Below, in pieces: positions 8,157 to 17,292 of a stretch of 64,000 bases of DNA (its first letter is position 1; every line of letters begins with the position of its first letter). The stretch lies in contig CAWIMQ010000001.1 in NCBI GenBank assembly GCA_963837265.1, forward strand, positions 1 to 64,000, written 5' to 3'. Under the pieces are notes generated by a model. The model ran no database searches. It had not been told where the DNA came from and saw nothing but the letters and a program-made list of their open reading frames with translations. This DNA is from DATBLE01 sp963837265. Lineage in GTDB: Bacteria; Actinomycetota; Thermoleophilia; Gaiellales; Gaiellaceae. A program made the position numbers and the translations under genes.

Positions 8157-10649
8157 GTGACTCTCTGCCCCAGTGCGCCGAGCGCGAGTTCGGAGTCGGC
8201 TAGAACTTCACCCGTGCAACAACCTCATGGCACCGTCACCCTCGTGTTCACGGACATCGAGGGTTCGACGCAGCTGTTGCACGAGCTTGGCCAGGACGGT
8301 TACCGCGATGCGCTGGCTGATCACAGGCGGGTGGTGCGGGAGGCGTTCGACCGTCATGAAGGGTACGAGGTTGACTACGAGGGGGATGCGTTCTTCTACG
8401 CGTTCAGCTCGGCGGAGGCGGCGGTCGGCGCCGTGTCCGAGGCGATGCGAGGGCTCGAGGCGGGCAAGATCAGGATCCGGGTCGGGATCCACACCGGCGA
8501 GCCTGGACTGGATCCGCCGAAGTACGTGGGGCTGGACGTGCACTTCGCTGCGCGGGTGATGAGCGCCGGCCACGGCGGGCAGGTGCTGCTCTCGCGGGCG
8601 ACGCGGGAGCTGGTCGAGGTCGACGCGATCGATCTGGGCGAATACCGACTGAAGGACATCGACGGCGCTGTGTCGCTGTTCCAGCTGGGGGGCGAATCGT
8701 TCCCGCCGCTGAAGACGATCTCGAACACGAACCTGCCGCGACCGGCGTCGAGCTTCGTCGGCCGGGAGCGCGAGGTCGAAGAGCTGGTCGCGCTCGTTCG
8801 CGGTGGCGCTCGGCTGGTCACTCTGACCGGTCCGGGCGGGTCGGGGAAGACCCGGTTGGGGATCGAGGCGGCGGCCGAGCTGGTGGCGGAGTTCAAGGCC
8901 GGTGTGTTCTGGGTCGGACTGGCCACGCTGCGCGATCCGGCGCTCGTGCTGGAGACGATCGCCCAGACGCTTGGCGCCAAACAGACCTTGCTCGACTACA
9001 TCGGCGAGCGCGGGCTGCTCCTGCTCTTGGACAACCTGGAGCAGGTGATCGAGTCGGCTCCGGACCTAGCCGTCCTGGTCGAGGCCTGTCCGAACCTAGT
9101 GCTCCTGGTGACCTCAAGGGAGCTGCTGCGGCTGCGCGGCGAGGTCGACTATCAGGTCCTGCCGCTGGCCGATCAGGACGCCGTCGAGCTCTTCTGCGCG
9201 CGAGCAGGTATCGCGCCGAGCCCAGCGGTCGGGGAGCTGTGCCGGCGCCTCGACAACATGCCGCTCGCGCTTGAGCTCGCGTCGGCTCGGGCGGGAGTCC
9301 TAAGGGTCGAGCAGATCCTCGATCGCCTTGGCCAGCAGCTCGACCTGTTCAAGGGCGGGCGTGACGCCGACCCGCGCCAGCGGACTTTGCGTGCGACGAT
9401 CGAGTGGTCGTACGACCTGCTGGCACGCGACGAGCAGGAGCTTTTCGCGGGTCTGTCGGTCTTCGCCGGCGGCTGCACGCTCGAGGCGGCGCTGGCCATC
9501 GCAGATGCCGACCTGGATGCGCTCCAGTCGCTCGTCGAGAAGAGCCTCGTACGACGCACCGCAGACCGCTTCTGGATGCTGGAGACGATCCGCGAGTTCG
9601 CGTTGGAGCGCCTGCAGGCATCCGGCGAGGCGGAAACGCTTCAGCACAGGCACGCAACGCACTTTCTTGGTGTCGCGGAGACGATGGGCGTAAAGGGTGC
9701 ATTTGAACTCCATGCACAAGAGCTGGAACCCGAGCACGACAACTTTCGCAGCGCGCTCGTCACCCTGCGCCAAGCAGACGATTCAGCCGGTGAGCTTCGC
9801 CTGTGCGCCGCGCTTGGCCGGTTTTGGTACCGGGGGAGACATCTGCGAGAAGGCCTGAGCAACCTCGACGAAGCACTCGGACGCACGGATGCTCTCCCGC
9901 CCTCTGTCACATGCGAGGCACACAGCTTCGCTTCGGCCATTGCCGGAGATCTCGGTGATCTCGAGGGCGCGGAGCGACATGCCCTGGCCCAGCTCGAACT
10001 CGCGCAGCGTTGTAGCGGAGCCGAAGAGCTGGCAGATGCGCTGATTACGGCCGGGAACGTGGCGCTCCGGCGTGGCAATCTCGCAGCGGCCAAAGAGCGA
10101 TTTCAGGCATCGCTTGACGCCGCCCAATCCGACAACTATGCGGGCGGGGCCGCCGGGGCGATCCTCAACCTTACCGAGCTCGCCTTGATCGAAGGCGACT
10201 TCACGCGCGCAGCCCAGCTGGCCAAGGAAGGCATCCGCCGGAGTCGATCGGCCGGATGGACGAGCGGCGTGATCACCGGCTTGATCACCCTCGCGCAGGC
10301 ATGGATCCCACAGCTGAAGGTTCAGGACGCCTGCGCAGCGCTCCGCGAAGCCGCAGAGGTCATGAGAGGAGGTGCCGTCTCTCAGTTGACGGAGGGGTGG
10401 CTCCAGGTGGCCGGAGAGACGCTTGCCACCGCGGGGAAGAAACACATGGCCGCGAAGGTGCTGGGCTCGGCAGCAGCGGCTCGTGAGAACACGGCCTATC
10501 GGTTCGATCAGTACGAGGCGCGACGCCAGGACCGGGTCGTCCAAGGATTGCGCGAAGCACTCGCTGAAGACTTCGACGCTGCCTGGTCGGAAGGGGCGTG
10601 CATGACGATTGCCGAGTCGATGGAGCTGGTTCTCGGATCCCTAGACTGA
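8157..10649 (+). CDS. Class III nucleotide cyclase domain fused to a STAND-type ATPase and TPR-like repeats
   Basis: The 830-residue product starts with a class III cyclase domain (VFTDIEGST, metal Asp 33; YEGDAFFYAF, Asp 77; VGIHTGEP; YVGLDVHFAARVMSAG). A P-loop ATPase follows (TGPGGSGKTRLG at 224-235, Walker B-like LLLLLDNLEQV near 285) with a winged-helix-like WSYDLLARDEQELF, and then about 400 residues of helical repeats. This is a common actinobacterial regulator layout in which the cyclase part may or may not be active. The GTG at 8157 is the longest start; a GTG at 8214 just before the cyclase domain is possible. It stands alone next to the tRNA-Val gene with a hairpin terminator downstream. 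Ligand and target are unknown. Confidence 0.9.
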   Translation: MTLCPSAPSASSESARTSPVQQPHGTVTLVFTDIEGSTQLLHELGQDGYRDALADHRRVVREAFDRHEGYEVDYEGDAFFYAFSSAEAAVGAVSEAMRGLEAGKIRIRVGIHTGEPGLDPPKYVGLDVHFAARVMSAGHGGQVLLSRATRELVEVDAIDLGEYRLKDIDGAVSLFQLGGESFPPLKTISNTNLPRPASSFVGREREVEELVALVRGGARLVTLTGPGGSGKTRLGIEAAAELVAEFKAGVFWVGLATLRDPALVLETIAQTLGAKQTLLDYIGERGLLLLLDNLEQVIESAPDLAVLVEACPNLVLLVTSRELLRLRGEVDYQVLPLADQDAVELFCARAGIAPSPAVGELCRRLDNMPLALELASARAGVLRVEQILDRLGQQLDLFKGGRDADPRQRTLRATIEWSYDLLARDEQELFAGLSVFAGGCTLEAALAIADADLDALQSLVEKSLVRRTADRFWMLETIREFALERLQASGEAETLQHRHATHFLGVAETMGVKGAFELHAQELEPEHDNFRSALVTLRQADDSAGELRLCAALGRFWYRGRHLREGLSNLDEALGRTDALPPSVTCEAHSFASAIAGDLGDLEGAERHALAQLELAQRCSGAEELADALITAGNVALRRGNLAAAKERFQASLDAAQSDNYAGGAAGAILNLTELALIEGDFTRAAQLAKEGIRRSRSAGWTSGVITGLITLAQAWIPQLKVQDACAALREAAEVMRGGAVSQLTEGWLQVAGETLATAGKKHMAAKVLGSAAAARENTAYRFDQYEARRQDRVVQGLREALAEDFDAAWSEGACMTIAESMELVLGSLD

Positions 10650-10667
10650 GGGCCACGCCGCCGCCCG

Positions 10668-10711
10668 CCGACCTCGGCACAAGCACAAGGTTCTTGCGCC
10701 TCGGAGGTCGG
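10668..10711 (+). terminator. Hairpin after the cyclase gene
   Basis: Arms beginning CCGACCTC and ending GAGGTCGG, with inner pairing GGC/GCC and CAAG/CTTG, form a long stem about 20 nt after the stop at 10649. There is no U-tract, which is usual in GC-rich actinobacteria. Confidence 0.5.
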
Positions 10712-10811
10712 TTCTGGGAACCCCGATAGCCGCCCTGGCCGGTGGACGGTACCGGCCGCGATGCGGAGGACGAGGTGTGCCCCAGGTGGCTTGCGGGTAC
10801 CAGTCGTCCCG

Positions 10812-11156
10812 ATGCGCCTCCGTCGGGGCCCCGGGCCGCCTCTTCTGGCTGTCGCCGCCCTCGCGGCGGTGTTGCCGGTTGCGCTCGTGGTGCACGGTCG
10901 CTCGCACGGGGTGCCCCGGTCGGCGGCCGCCTCCGCGCCGGCAGAGCCGACCTGCGCGTCCCGGCTCCTGCGCGACTGGGCGGACGGGCGGATCGACGCC
11001 TCGTACCCGATCCGCTGCTACCGCGAGGCGCGGAAGACGATTCCGACCGACCTCCGCGTCTACTCGAGCGCGCCGGACGACATCGCCCAGGCGCTCTCGA
11101 GGCGGATCGCCGAGCGCGGCCGCACGCGCACGACCGCACGCGTCCGGATACCCTGA
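10812..11156 (+). CDS. Uncharacterised secreted or membrane-anchored small protein
   Basis: The ATG at 10812 gives 114 residues with a basic start and a hydrophobic segment (PPLLAVAALAAVLPVALVV), a signal peptide or anchor. A compact extracytoplasmic part follows with two Cys (CASRLLRDWADGRIDASYPI, then CYREARKTIPTDLRVYSSAP). The two Cys are 23 residues apart and could form a disulfide. I recall similar short proteins in Thermoleophilia genomes but no function. An upstream start at 10761 would put extra residues before the hydrophobic segment and is less likely. It is followed 15 nt later by the next gene on the same strand. Confidence 0.65.
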   Translation: MRLRRGPGPPLLAVAALAAVLPVALVVHGRSHGVPRSAAASAPAEPTCASRLLRDWADGRIDASYPIRCYREARKTIPTDLRVYSSAPDDIAQALSRRIAERGRTRTTARVRIP

Positions 11157-11171
11157 GCGTAGGCTGGCGGG

Positions 11172-11513
11172 ATGGCGAGAATCGAGGGCTACGCGTTCGG
11201 GCGCGTCCTCGTCGACGGCGAAGAGCACCGGCGAGACGTGATCGTCCTGCCCGGCCGGGTCGTGCGCGGGTGGTGGCGCCGGGACGGCCACGCGCTCGTG
11301 CTCGCCGACCTCGACGGCGTGCTCGACGAGCTTCCCGGACACCTCGTCATCGGCACCGGTGCCGACGGCCGACTGAAGCCGGAACCGGAGGCGCTCGAAG
11401 CGCTGCGAAGGCGCGGCATCGAGGTCGATGCGATGCCGACCGGCGAGGCGGTCCGCCTCTTCGCCCGGCTCGACCCGAGCCGGACTGCAGCCGCACTCCA
11501 CCTGACCTGTTGA
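11172..11513 (+). CDS. Mth938-like domain protein (PF04430 type)
   Basis: The 113-residue product reads through the Mth938/NDUFAF3 fold: FGRVLVDGEEHRRDVIVLPG, a WWRRDGHAL strand, LPGHLVIGTGADGRLKPEPE and GIEVDAMPTGEAVRLF. The GTG-x-G turn and the PTGEAV helix are the conserved elements of this small single-domain family. The biochemical role in bacteria is unknown; a eukaryotic relative helps assemble respiratory complex I. Length matches the family, and the ATG at 11172 is the natural start. Confidence 0.8.
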   Translation: MARIEGYAFGRVLVDGEEHRRDVIVLPGRVVRGWWRRDGHALVLADLDGVLDELPGHLVIGTGADGRLKPEPEALEALRRRGIEVDAMPTGEAVRLFARLDPSRTAAALHLTC

Positions 11514-11589
11514 CGGCGCGGCCGACCTCCCCAGAGGCGCTCGTCACGAAGCAGGTGCGCCTCGGGCCGCGACGCGGGCGGGGCCGGAG

Positions 11590-12804
11590 CTAGAAGATCT
11601 CCGGGCACCACGGGGCGACGTCCGTCCGGAAGATCGCGTCCGCCCGGCCGATCGCGCCGTCCTCGAGCTCCTCGACCCGGCCGGCCCGCCCGAGCTCACG
11701 GAACGTGAAGCCGCCGAGGTACGCCGAGCCGAGGTCTGCGACGTCCAGCGCGAGGTCTGCGTCGTCGTCGGTCCTGGCCGCGGCGCCGTCCTCGAGGCGC
11801 CAGCGTCCCTCGTTCCACGGGCAGAACCCGTCACGCACGTCGAGCACGACCGTCCCGCTCCCCGCGTAGCGCCGGCCCGAGAGCGCCTCGCCGACGTCCA
11901 CGAGCCTGACCCACAGGCCGTCCGAGATCGTCGGGCGGGAGAGATTGGGCCGTGCGAGCAGCAGGAGCAGCGGGTGGTCCACCGGCAGGAGGCGCGCGGC
12001 AACCGTGCGCGTCCAGTCGACGTCGAGGAGGTAGCGCCAGACCGAGGCGGTCGCCTCCGGAGTCGCGCCGATCACCTCGCCTGCGCGCAGCGTGGTCTCC
12101 GGCCCGAGGCTTCCGAACGAGACGTGGAGCCGGTAGATCGCGTAGGCCTGCGCCTCGCCGTCGACCTCGAGGACGGCCAGGTGCTTCGGGCCTCCGCCCA
12201 AGCGGAACTCGGGCGGATCGGCGAGCAGCCGGTTCTCCCACCAGGAACGCGACCGCTCGTACATCCCCGGCGTGGCGCGCTGCACGGCGTCGTAGACCGG
12301 CGCCATCAGGTCGGCCGCCGCGGCCGCGTCGACGAGACGAACCCTCCCCACCGGCTCGAAGCCGGGCCGGAACTCGCCGTTCGCCCTGGGGATCGCGTAC
12401 TCCGCCGCCAGCGAGGCGAGGCCGTACCCGTACCGTCCGTAGATCGTCTCCTCGGACGCCCACAGCGCCGCGAGCGGCTCGCCGCGCTCATGCACGTCGT
12501 CGAGCTGTAAGCGCATCATCGCCCGCAGGGCCCCGCGGCGGCGGTGGGTGGGCAGGACGCCGACGATCGTCACGCCGGCCGTGGGCAGCGCCACTCCGCC
12601 CGGCACCGTCATCCGGAAGCCGAACGCGCCCGCGCCGCCGACGACCGCGTCACCGTCGAAGGCCGCGTGCATCCGCTCGAGCTCGAAGTCCTTCAGCCAG
12701 CGATCCGCCCATTCCTCGTCGGGCCGCTCGCGTCCGAAGTAATGGACGATCGCGCCCGCAGCGTCGCGCAGCTCGTCGACCGTGCGGCAGCTGCGGATCT
12801 CCAT
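11590..12804 (-). CDS. Eis-like GNAT N-acetyltransferase
   Basis: The 404-residue protein begins MEIRSCRTVDELRDA. Its N-terminal GNAT domain has the acetyl-CoA loop VGVLPTHRRRGALRAMM (the V/I-x-V-x-P-x-x-R-R-x-G pattern) and the Eis signature WASEETIYGRYGYGLAS. A second acetyltransferase-like region and a C-terminal SCP2-like domain (DVRDGFCPWNEGRWRLED) follow, and the protein ends PWCPEIF with a free C-terminal carboxylate, as in Eis. Eis proteins acetylate amines including aminoglycosides. The ATG overlaps the pcrA stop by one base, so translation is coupled. The substrate here is not predictable. Confidence 0.85.
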   Translation of the reverse strand: MEIRSCRTVDELRDAAGAIVHYFGRERPDEEWADRWLKDFELERMHAAFDGDAVVGGAGAFGFRMTVPGGVALPTAGVTIVGVLPTHRRRGALRAMMRLQLDDVHERGEPLAALWASEETIYGRYGYGLASLAAEYAIPRANGEFRPGFEPVGRVRLVDAAAAADLMAPVYDAVQRATPGMYERSRSWWENRLLADPPEFRLGGGPKHLAVLEVDGEAQAYAIYRLHVSFGSLGPETTLRAGEVIGATPEATASVWRYLLDVDWTRTVAARLLPVDHPLLLLLARPNLSRPTISDGLWVRLVDVGEALSGRRYAGSGTVVLDVRDGFCPWNEGRWRLEDGAAARTDDDADLALDVADLGSAYLGGFTFRELGRAGRVEELEDGAIGRADAIFRTDVAPWCPEIF

Positions 12805-14957
12805 CAGGCGATCTTTTCCAGAGGCGCGTACTCGAGCATCAGCCGCCGCTCGGCGCCGTCGTCGGCGAAGCGGACGGTGACGACTCCGCCCGGCTCGACA
12901 CGCACCACCACGCCCTCTCCGAGCGTTCCGTGCCGCACCGAGTCGCCGGTCGCGAGGTCGGGGACGTCGTCGCGCGGCTGGACCGGGCGTGCGCCGTAGC
13001 CGCTCCACGACGCCGGCCGGAGGCGCTCGCGGACGACCCCCTCCTCGGGCAGCTCCTCGAGGAACCGCGAGGCCAGGTTGAAGGCGCGGCTTCCCCAGAG
13101 GTTGCGCGACGTCGCGTGGGTGAGGACGAGCCGCTCCTGCGCCCGGGTCATCCCGACATAGGCCAGGCGCCGCTCCTCCTCCACCCCCTGCTCCTCGATC
13201 GAGCGGACGTGCGGGAAGATCCCCTCCTCCATCCCGATCATGAAAACGGCCTTGAACTCGAGCCCCTTGGCGTTGTGCAGGGTCATCAGCGTGACGAGGC
13301 TCTGCTCGCCCCGCATCGCATCCTGGTCGGCGTAGAGCGAGATCTCCTGGAGGAAGCCGGACAGGCTCGACTCGACGCTGGCCTGCTGGAGGTACTCGCG
13401 GCCGACGCCGACCAGCTCCTGGAGGTTCTCCTGCCGGCCCTGCGCCTCGATCGTCCGCTCGGCCTCGAGCGCCTGGAGGTAGCCCGAGCGCTCGAGCACC
13501 GCCTCGATCAGCTCGGAGACGGTCAGCTCCCTGGCGGCGGACTGGAGCGAGATGAACAGCGTACGAAGGGCGTGCACGTTCTTCAGCGGGGCCGCGCCGA
13601 TACCGGCCTCCTCCGGGTAGGCGAGCGCCTCGAACAGCGACATCCCGCGGCCGTCCGCGTAGGCCTGGAGCCGGGCGAGCGTGGCGTCGCCGATCCCGCG
13701 CCGAGGTCGGTTCGCGATCCTGAGCAGCGAGACGGCGTCGAACGGGTTGTCGAGCACCTGCAGGTAGGCGACGGCGTCCTTGATCTCGGCTCGCTCGTAG
13801 AAGCGCGGGCCGCCGATCACCTGGTAGGCGATTCCCTGCCGGACGAGCACGTCCTCGAGCACGCGCGACTGCGCGTTCGTCCGGTAGAAGACGGCGATCT
13901 CGTCGGCCGAGTAGCCCTCCTCGACGAGCGCGGCGATCTCGGCGGCGACGAACCTGGCCTCGGCGTGCTCGTCCTCGACCTCGAGCGCGTGCACCGGAAG
14001 ACCCTCGCCGAGCTCCGACCAGAGGCTCTTCTCCTTGCGCTCCCGGTTGTTGGCGATCACCGCGTTCGCGCCGCGGAGGATCGTGTTCGTCGATCGGTAG
14101 TTCTGCTCGAGGGGGATCACGCGGGTATCGGGGAAGTCCTGCTCGAAGTCGAGGATGTTGCGGATGTCGGCGCCGCGGAACGCGTAGATCGACTGGTCGG
14201 GGTCGCCCACGGCCATCAGGTTCCGGTGCTCGCCCGCCAGGAGCTGGAGCAGCCGGTACTGCGCGTGGTTCGTGTCCTGATACTCGTCGACGAGCACGTA
14301 CCGGAACGCCTTCTGCCAGCGCTCGAGCGCCTCCGGGAAGCGCTCGAGGACGGAGACGGTGAGCATCAGCAGGTCGTCGAAATCGACCGCGTTGGAGGCG
14401 AACAGGCGCCGCTGGTAGAGCTCGTATGCCTCGGCGACCGTCTGGTCGTAGAACGACTCGACGCGGCTCGAGTAGTCGGCGGGGCCGATCAGCTGGTTCT
14501 TCGCGTTCGAGATCTGCGCGTGGATGCCGCGCGGGACGAAGCGCTTCGGGTCGCGCTCGAGATCCTCCAGGCACTGCTTCGTCAGGCGCACCTGGTCGGC
14601 CTGGTCGTAGATCGTGAAGTTCGACTTGTAGCCGAGGCGCGGCGCCTCGCGGCGAAGGATACGGCCGCAGGCGGCGTGGAAGGTGAGGATCCAGATCGCG
14701 CGGGCGACGCCGCCGAGCAGGTCTTCGAGACGGGTGCGCATCTCGCCGGCGGCCTTGTTGGTGAACGTGATCGCGAGGATCTCGTTCGGCTGCACCCCGC
14801 AGGCGGCGATCAGGTGCGCGACCCGGTGCGTGAGCACGCGGGTCTTGCCCGAGCCGGCGCCCGCGATCACGAGCAGCGGTCCGTCGGTGTTGAGGACGGC
14901 CTCCTGCTGGGCCGGATTCAGCCCTTCGAGGTAGCGGTCGGGCGCGACGGTCGGCAC
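12804..14957 (-). CDS. pcrA: UvrD/PcrA-family 3'-5' DNA helicase
   Basis: The 717-residue protein carries the superfamily 1 helicase motifs in order: Q-motif GLNPAQQEAV, Walker A AGAGSGKTRVL, Ia ITFTNKAAGEM, II VDEYQDTNHAQY, III AVGDPDQSIYAFRGA, IV EQNYRST, V TLHNAKGLEF and VI RLAYVGMTRAQERL. The C-terminus has the Tudor-like PcrA tail (GDSVRHGTLGEGVVVRVEPG) that binds RNA polymerase. Length is typical. It would act in repair and in clearing stalled transcription or replication complexes. It is followed with a one-base overlap by the Eis-like gene. Confidence 0.95.
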   Translation of the reverse strand: MPTVAPDRYLEGLNPAQQEAVLNTDGPLLVIAGAGSGKTRVLTHRVAHLIAACGVQPNEILAITFTNKAAGEMRTRLEDLLGGVARAIWILTFHAACGRILRREAPRLGYKSNFTIYDQADQVRLTKQCLEDLERDPKRFVPRGIHAQISNAKNQLIGPADYSSRVESFYDQTVAEAYELYQRRLFASNAVDFDDLLMLTVSVLERFPEALERWQKAFRYVLVDEYQDTNHAQYRLLQLLAGEHRNLMAVGDPDQSIYAFRGADIRNILDFEQDFPDTRVIPLEQNYRSTNTILRGANAVIANNRERKEKSLWSELGEGLPVHALEVEDEHAEARFVAAEIAALVEEGYSADEIAVFYRTNAQSRVLEDVLVRQGIAYQVIGGPRFYERAEIKDAVAYLQVLDNPFDAVSLLRIANRPRRGIGDATLARLQAYADGRGMSLFEALAYPEEAGIGAAPLKNVHALRTLFISLQSAARELTVSELIEAVLERSGYLQALEAERTIEAQGRQENLQELVGVGREYLQQASVESSLSGFLQEISLYADQDAMRGEQSLVTLMTLHNAKGLEFKAVFMIGMEEGIFPHVRSIEEQGVEEERRLAYVGMTRAQERLVLTHATSRNLWGSRAFNLASRFLEELPEEGVVRERLRPASWSGYGARPVQPRDDVPDLATGDSVRHGTLGEGVVVRVEPGGVVTVRFADDGAERRLMLEYAPLEKIA

Positions 14958-15243
14958 CCGGCCGATGCTACCCGGGCGGCCCGGCGCTCATCCGGCCGTG
15001 TCCGGAGCGGCCGCGCGACGGCGGAGCACTGCCTCGACGGCGCGGGCGAACGTCTTCCACTCATCCAGAGCGGTCATGCCGGGGGTCTGACCCCTCTTGG
15101 CGGCGAACGGACACGGCGGCTGCGACGCGTTTCCGCGGAACCATGTGCCGCGTCGTCTATTCCGGCCATGGCAGGGGTCTGACCCCTGCCATGGCCGGGA
15201 CGGGCCTGTTCGAGTCGGACGGACCGAGATGCGCTCGGCACAT
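14958..15243. other. Intergenic region with palindromic repeats, no gene seen
   Basis: This gap upstream of pcrA holds two copies of the GGGGTCTGACCCC palindrome (15082-15094 and inside 15162-15198). The open frames crossing it are Arg/Ala/Gly-rich with no recognisable motif and no ribosome binding site. It probably contains the pcrA promoter. Confidence 0.5.
15162..15198. repeat. 37-bp perfect palindrome containing GGGGTCTGACCCC
   Basis: Two 18-base arms (CCGGCCATGGCAGGGGTC and its exact complement) flank a single T at 15180. The 13-base core also occurs at 15082-15094 and 26765-26777, so this is the most extended of three copies. As RNA it would form a very strong hairpin; as DNA it could be a protein site or a small mobile repeat. 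Confidence 0.85.
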
Positions 15244-15462
15244 GAGGCTGCTCGACCGGCTGCGCGCGCGCAGGGCGAAGCGCCGGGCGCCCCCGGGCCG
15301 ACGAGGCCGCCGGGCAGGCGAAGCTGCGGCGTGAGCTGGAAGCGGAGGACCGGAGCATGGTCGAGGCGGCGCATCCGCCGGTTCCACCCGGCTTCCCCGT
15401 GGGCGGCTCGCCTTATCGGCGGGCGAGGACCGCGCGGGGCAACTCGGCGAACCGACGGCCGT
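15244..15462 (+). pseudogene. Possible frameshifted small protein gene
   Basis: The ATG at 15244 starts MRLLDRLRARRAKRRAPPG. A +1 shift near 15300 then gives ADEAAGQAKLRRELEAEDRS and PVPPGFPVGGSPYRRARTA, ending at 15462. The second part looks more like a real protein than its neighbours in other frames. The 3' end overlaps the convergent membrane-protein gene by 50 bases. Either a single indel broke the gene or the resemblance is accidental; there is no recognisable family. Confidence 0.25.
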
Positions 15463-16360
15463 AGAGGGCGATCCCGACGAGAGCCGTGGCGCCGGCCACA
15501 GTGCTCGCCATCACGGGCATCACCAGGCTCGCCGCGACCGCGGCTGCGCCCGCGTGGCCGACCATCGCGAGCGCACCGATGGCAGCGCCCTGGTAGAGGC
15601 CGGCGTTGCCCGGAAGGATCGGAGCCGTGTTCGCGAGGCCGGTCACGGTCAGGTAGACGAGCGCGGCACCCACGCTGACGTGAACGCCGACCGCGTTCAG
15701 GGTCAGCGTCACGGCGATCCAGCGCACGGCCCACGCGGAGAGGAGGACGGCGAGCGTCCGGAGCAGCACGGGTCGCGGCACGGCGGCCGCGGCGAGGAAT
15801 CCGTCCGCCCACCCAGGCAGGCGCCGGCCGATCCGGTGATGGAGGGCCGAGATGACGAGGATGGCGCCCGCGGCGAGCCCGACGGCGCCGGCGAGCGCTC
15901 CACGCGCCCAGCCCGGGACGGGCAGAAAGACACCGGCGATCGCACCCACCATGCAGAAGGCGACGGCCTCGGCGAGATGGGCGGCGAGCAGGCTGCCGCC
16001 CGCCCGGGGCAGACCGGGCCAGCGCGTGCGGGCCGCCGCCCGGAGGATCGCGACCTTCGCCGCCTCTCCGAGCCTGCCCGGCAGCACCGTGTCGAGGAAC
16101 GAGCCGACGGCGCTGGCCGCGTAGATCGCCCGGAACTCGACCCCCGCGCCGAGCGTCTGGCGCCAAGCGAGCGCCCGCAACGGCTGGACGACGGCGCCGA
16201 CTCCGAACGCCGCCGCGATCAGCAGCCAGTTCGGACTGGTCGCAGCGCTGAGGACATCCGGTCCTGCGGCCCGCCGGGCGACCACGGCGAACCCGGCGAT
16301 CGTGGCGCCGGCGATCGCCAGCGGAAGGACATACCTGCGCGCACGCAAGCCGAGTGCCAT
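15413..16360 (-). CDS. Lysylphosphatidylglycerol-synthase-type integral membrane protein (UPF0104 family)
   Basis: The 315-residue protein has about eight hydrophobic helices and the conserved features of the PF03706 flippase-like family: VQPLRALAWRQTLG, SFLDTVLPGRLGEAAKVAIL (the PxRxGE motif) and LANTAPILPGNAGLYQGAAI (the PGGxG-like loop). Members form the membrane half of lysyl-PG synthases or stand alone as presumed lipid flippases; no synthetase domain is present here. The next gene on the strand, cinA, starts at 17125 and ends 52 nt before this one begins. Substrate unknown. Confidence 0.8.
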   Translation of the reverse strand: MALGLRARRYVLPLAIAGATIAGFAVVARRAAGPDVLSAATSPNWLLIAAAFGVGAVVQPLRALAWRQTLGAGVEFRAIYAASAVGSFLDTVLPGRLGEAAKVAILRAAARTRWPGLPRAGGSLLAAHLAEAVAFCMVGAIAGVFLPVPGWARGALAGAVGLAAGAILVISALHHRIGRRLPGWADGFLAAAAVPRPVLLRTLAVLLSAWAVRWIAVTLTLNAVGVHVSVGAALVYLTVTGLANTAPILPGNAGLYQGAAIGALAMVGHAGAAAVAASLVMPVMASTVAGATALVGIALYGRRFAELPRAVLARR

Positions 16361-16411
16361 TCCAAGCCCATCGGCGCAGGAGGGCCGGATCGTCTCCCCA
16401 AATAGGGTGGA

Positions 16412-17125
16412 CTAGCCCGTGACCCGGTCCAGCTCGGCCTCGAGCCACGCCGCGGCCGCGGCCAGCGCGGCCGCGTCACCGGACTTGACCACGACCTCGA
16501 CCTCGGGCACGCCACCCTCGAAGCTCGGATAGGAGCCGACGAGCACCCCCGGGTGGTGCACGCCGATCGCCTCGAGGACGGCGACGATCCTGCTCTCGGT
16601 GGTCCGGTACGTGCGCCGCCAGCTGCCGATCGGCGCCCCGGCGCGCAGCTCCTCCGCGACCGTCTCGAACATCGCCTTCATCTCCGCGGGCAGGCCGGGC
16701 AGGACGTACACGTTCTCGAGCGCGAAGCCGGGAGCGCCGCCGAGCGGGTTCTCGAGCTGGCGGCTGCCCTCGGGGAGCCGCGCCCAGCGGGCCGCGTAAT
16801 CGGGATCTCGCACGAAGCGGGCCCGCAACGCGGCCGCCACCTCGGGCTGCTCCGCCTGCAGGACGCCGAACGCGGCTGCGATCGCCTCCCGGGTGACGTC
16901 GTCCGGTGTACCGCCGAGGCCGCCCGTGACGACCATCGCGTCGAAGAGACCCGCCTGCTCGCGGACGAACGCGGCGACGCGGTCGATCTCGTCGGGAAGG
17001 GACGCGACCAGGCCGACGTCCACGCCCAGCTCGGCGAGCCGGCGCGCGACCCAGCTGCCGTTGGTGTTCTCGACGTCGCCCGAGACGAGCTCGTTTCCGA
17101 TCGTGACGATCGCCGCCCGAGGCAT
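16412..17125 (-). CDS. cinA: CinA N-terminal (MoaB-like) domain protein
   Basis: The 237-residue protein begins MPRAAIVTIGNELVSGDVENTN, the classical opening of the molybdopterin-binding-like domain of CinA, and continues with SWVARRLAELGVDVG, VVTGGLGGTPDDVTREAIAA, PEGSRQLENPLGGAPGF and VYVLPGLPAEMKAMF. The C-terminal NMN deamidase domain of full CinA (about 410 aa) is absent; a short domain of about 70 residues follows instead. It is therefore the short type, possibly an ADP-ribose or CoA pyrophosphatase-like enzyme. The ATG at 17125 matches the family start. Confidence 0.85.
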   Translation of the reverse strand: MPRAAIVTIGNELVSGDVENTNGSWVARRLAELGVDVGLVASLPDEIDRVAAFVREQAGLFDAMVVTGGLGGTPDDVTREAIAAAFGVLQAEQPEVAAALRARFVRDPDYAARWARLPEGSRQLENPLGGAPGFALENVYVLPGLPAEMKAMFETVAEELRAGAPIGSWRRTYRTTESRIVAVLEAIGVHHPGVLVGSYPSFEGGVPEVEVVVKSGDAAALAAAAAWLEAELDRVTG

Positions 17126-17275
17126 CTCGGCGAGTATACGAGCGTGCCGACGACCTCCCGGAGCGCCGGGACCGCGAGTGCGGCTCGCCGGTCGCGATGG
17201 GAGCGCAGCCCGGTCGACCGCCTCGCCGGAGAGGGCACCCCCTGCGCGCCCGGAAGCCGGCCGGCGCCCGGCTCG

Positions 17276-17292
17276 ACGGTGCCCGGCACCGT
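17276..17292 (-). terminator. Palindrome directly after btuD
   Basis: ACGGTGCC-C-GGCACCGT is a perfect 8-bp inverted repeat that begins at the base after the btuD stop codon. It probably ends the btuFCD transcript. Its core belongs to the GTGCC-N-GGCAC palindrome that recurs in this window. Confidence 0.55.

Noticed and set aside
11590..14574. 994-codon minus-strand frame as one protein
   Set aside because: The C-terminal 404 residues are the Eis-like protein starting at 12804; the upstream part is an out-of-frame reading of pcrA.
11952..15182. 1076-codon plus-strand frame
   Set aside because: It is the antisense shadow of pcrA and the Eis-like gene; composition is Arg/Ala/Gly-rich without domain motifs.
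14988..15412. A 94-codon minus-strand frame (15074-15358) in the pcrA leader
   Set aside because: Ser/Arg/Ala-rich, runs through the palindromic repeats, and has no ribosome binding site.
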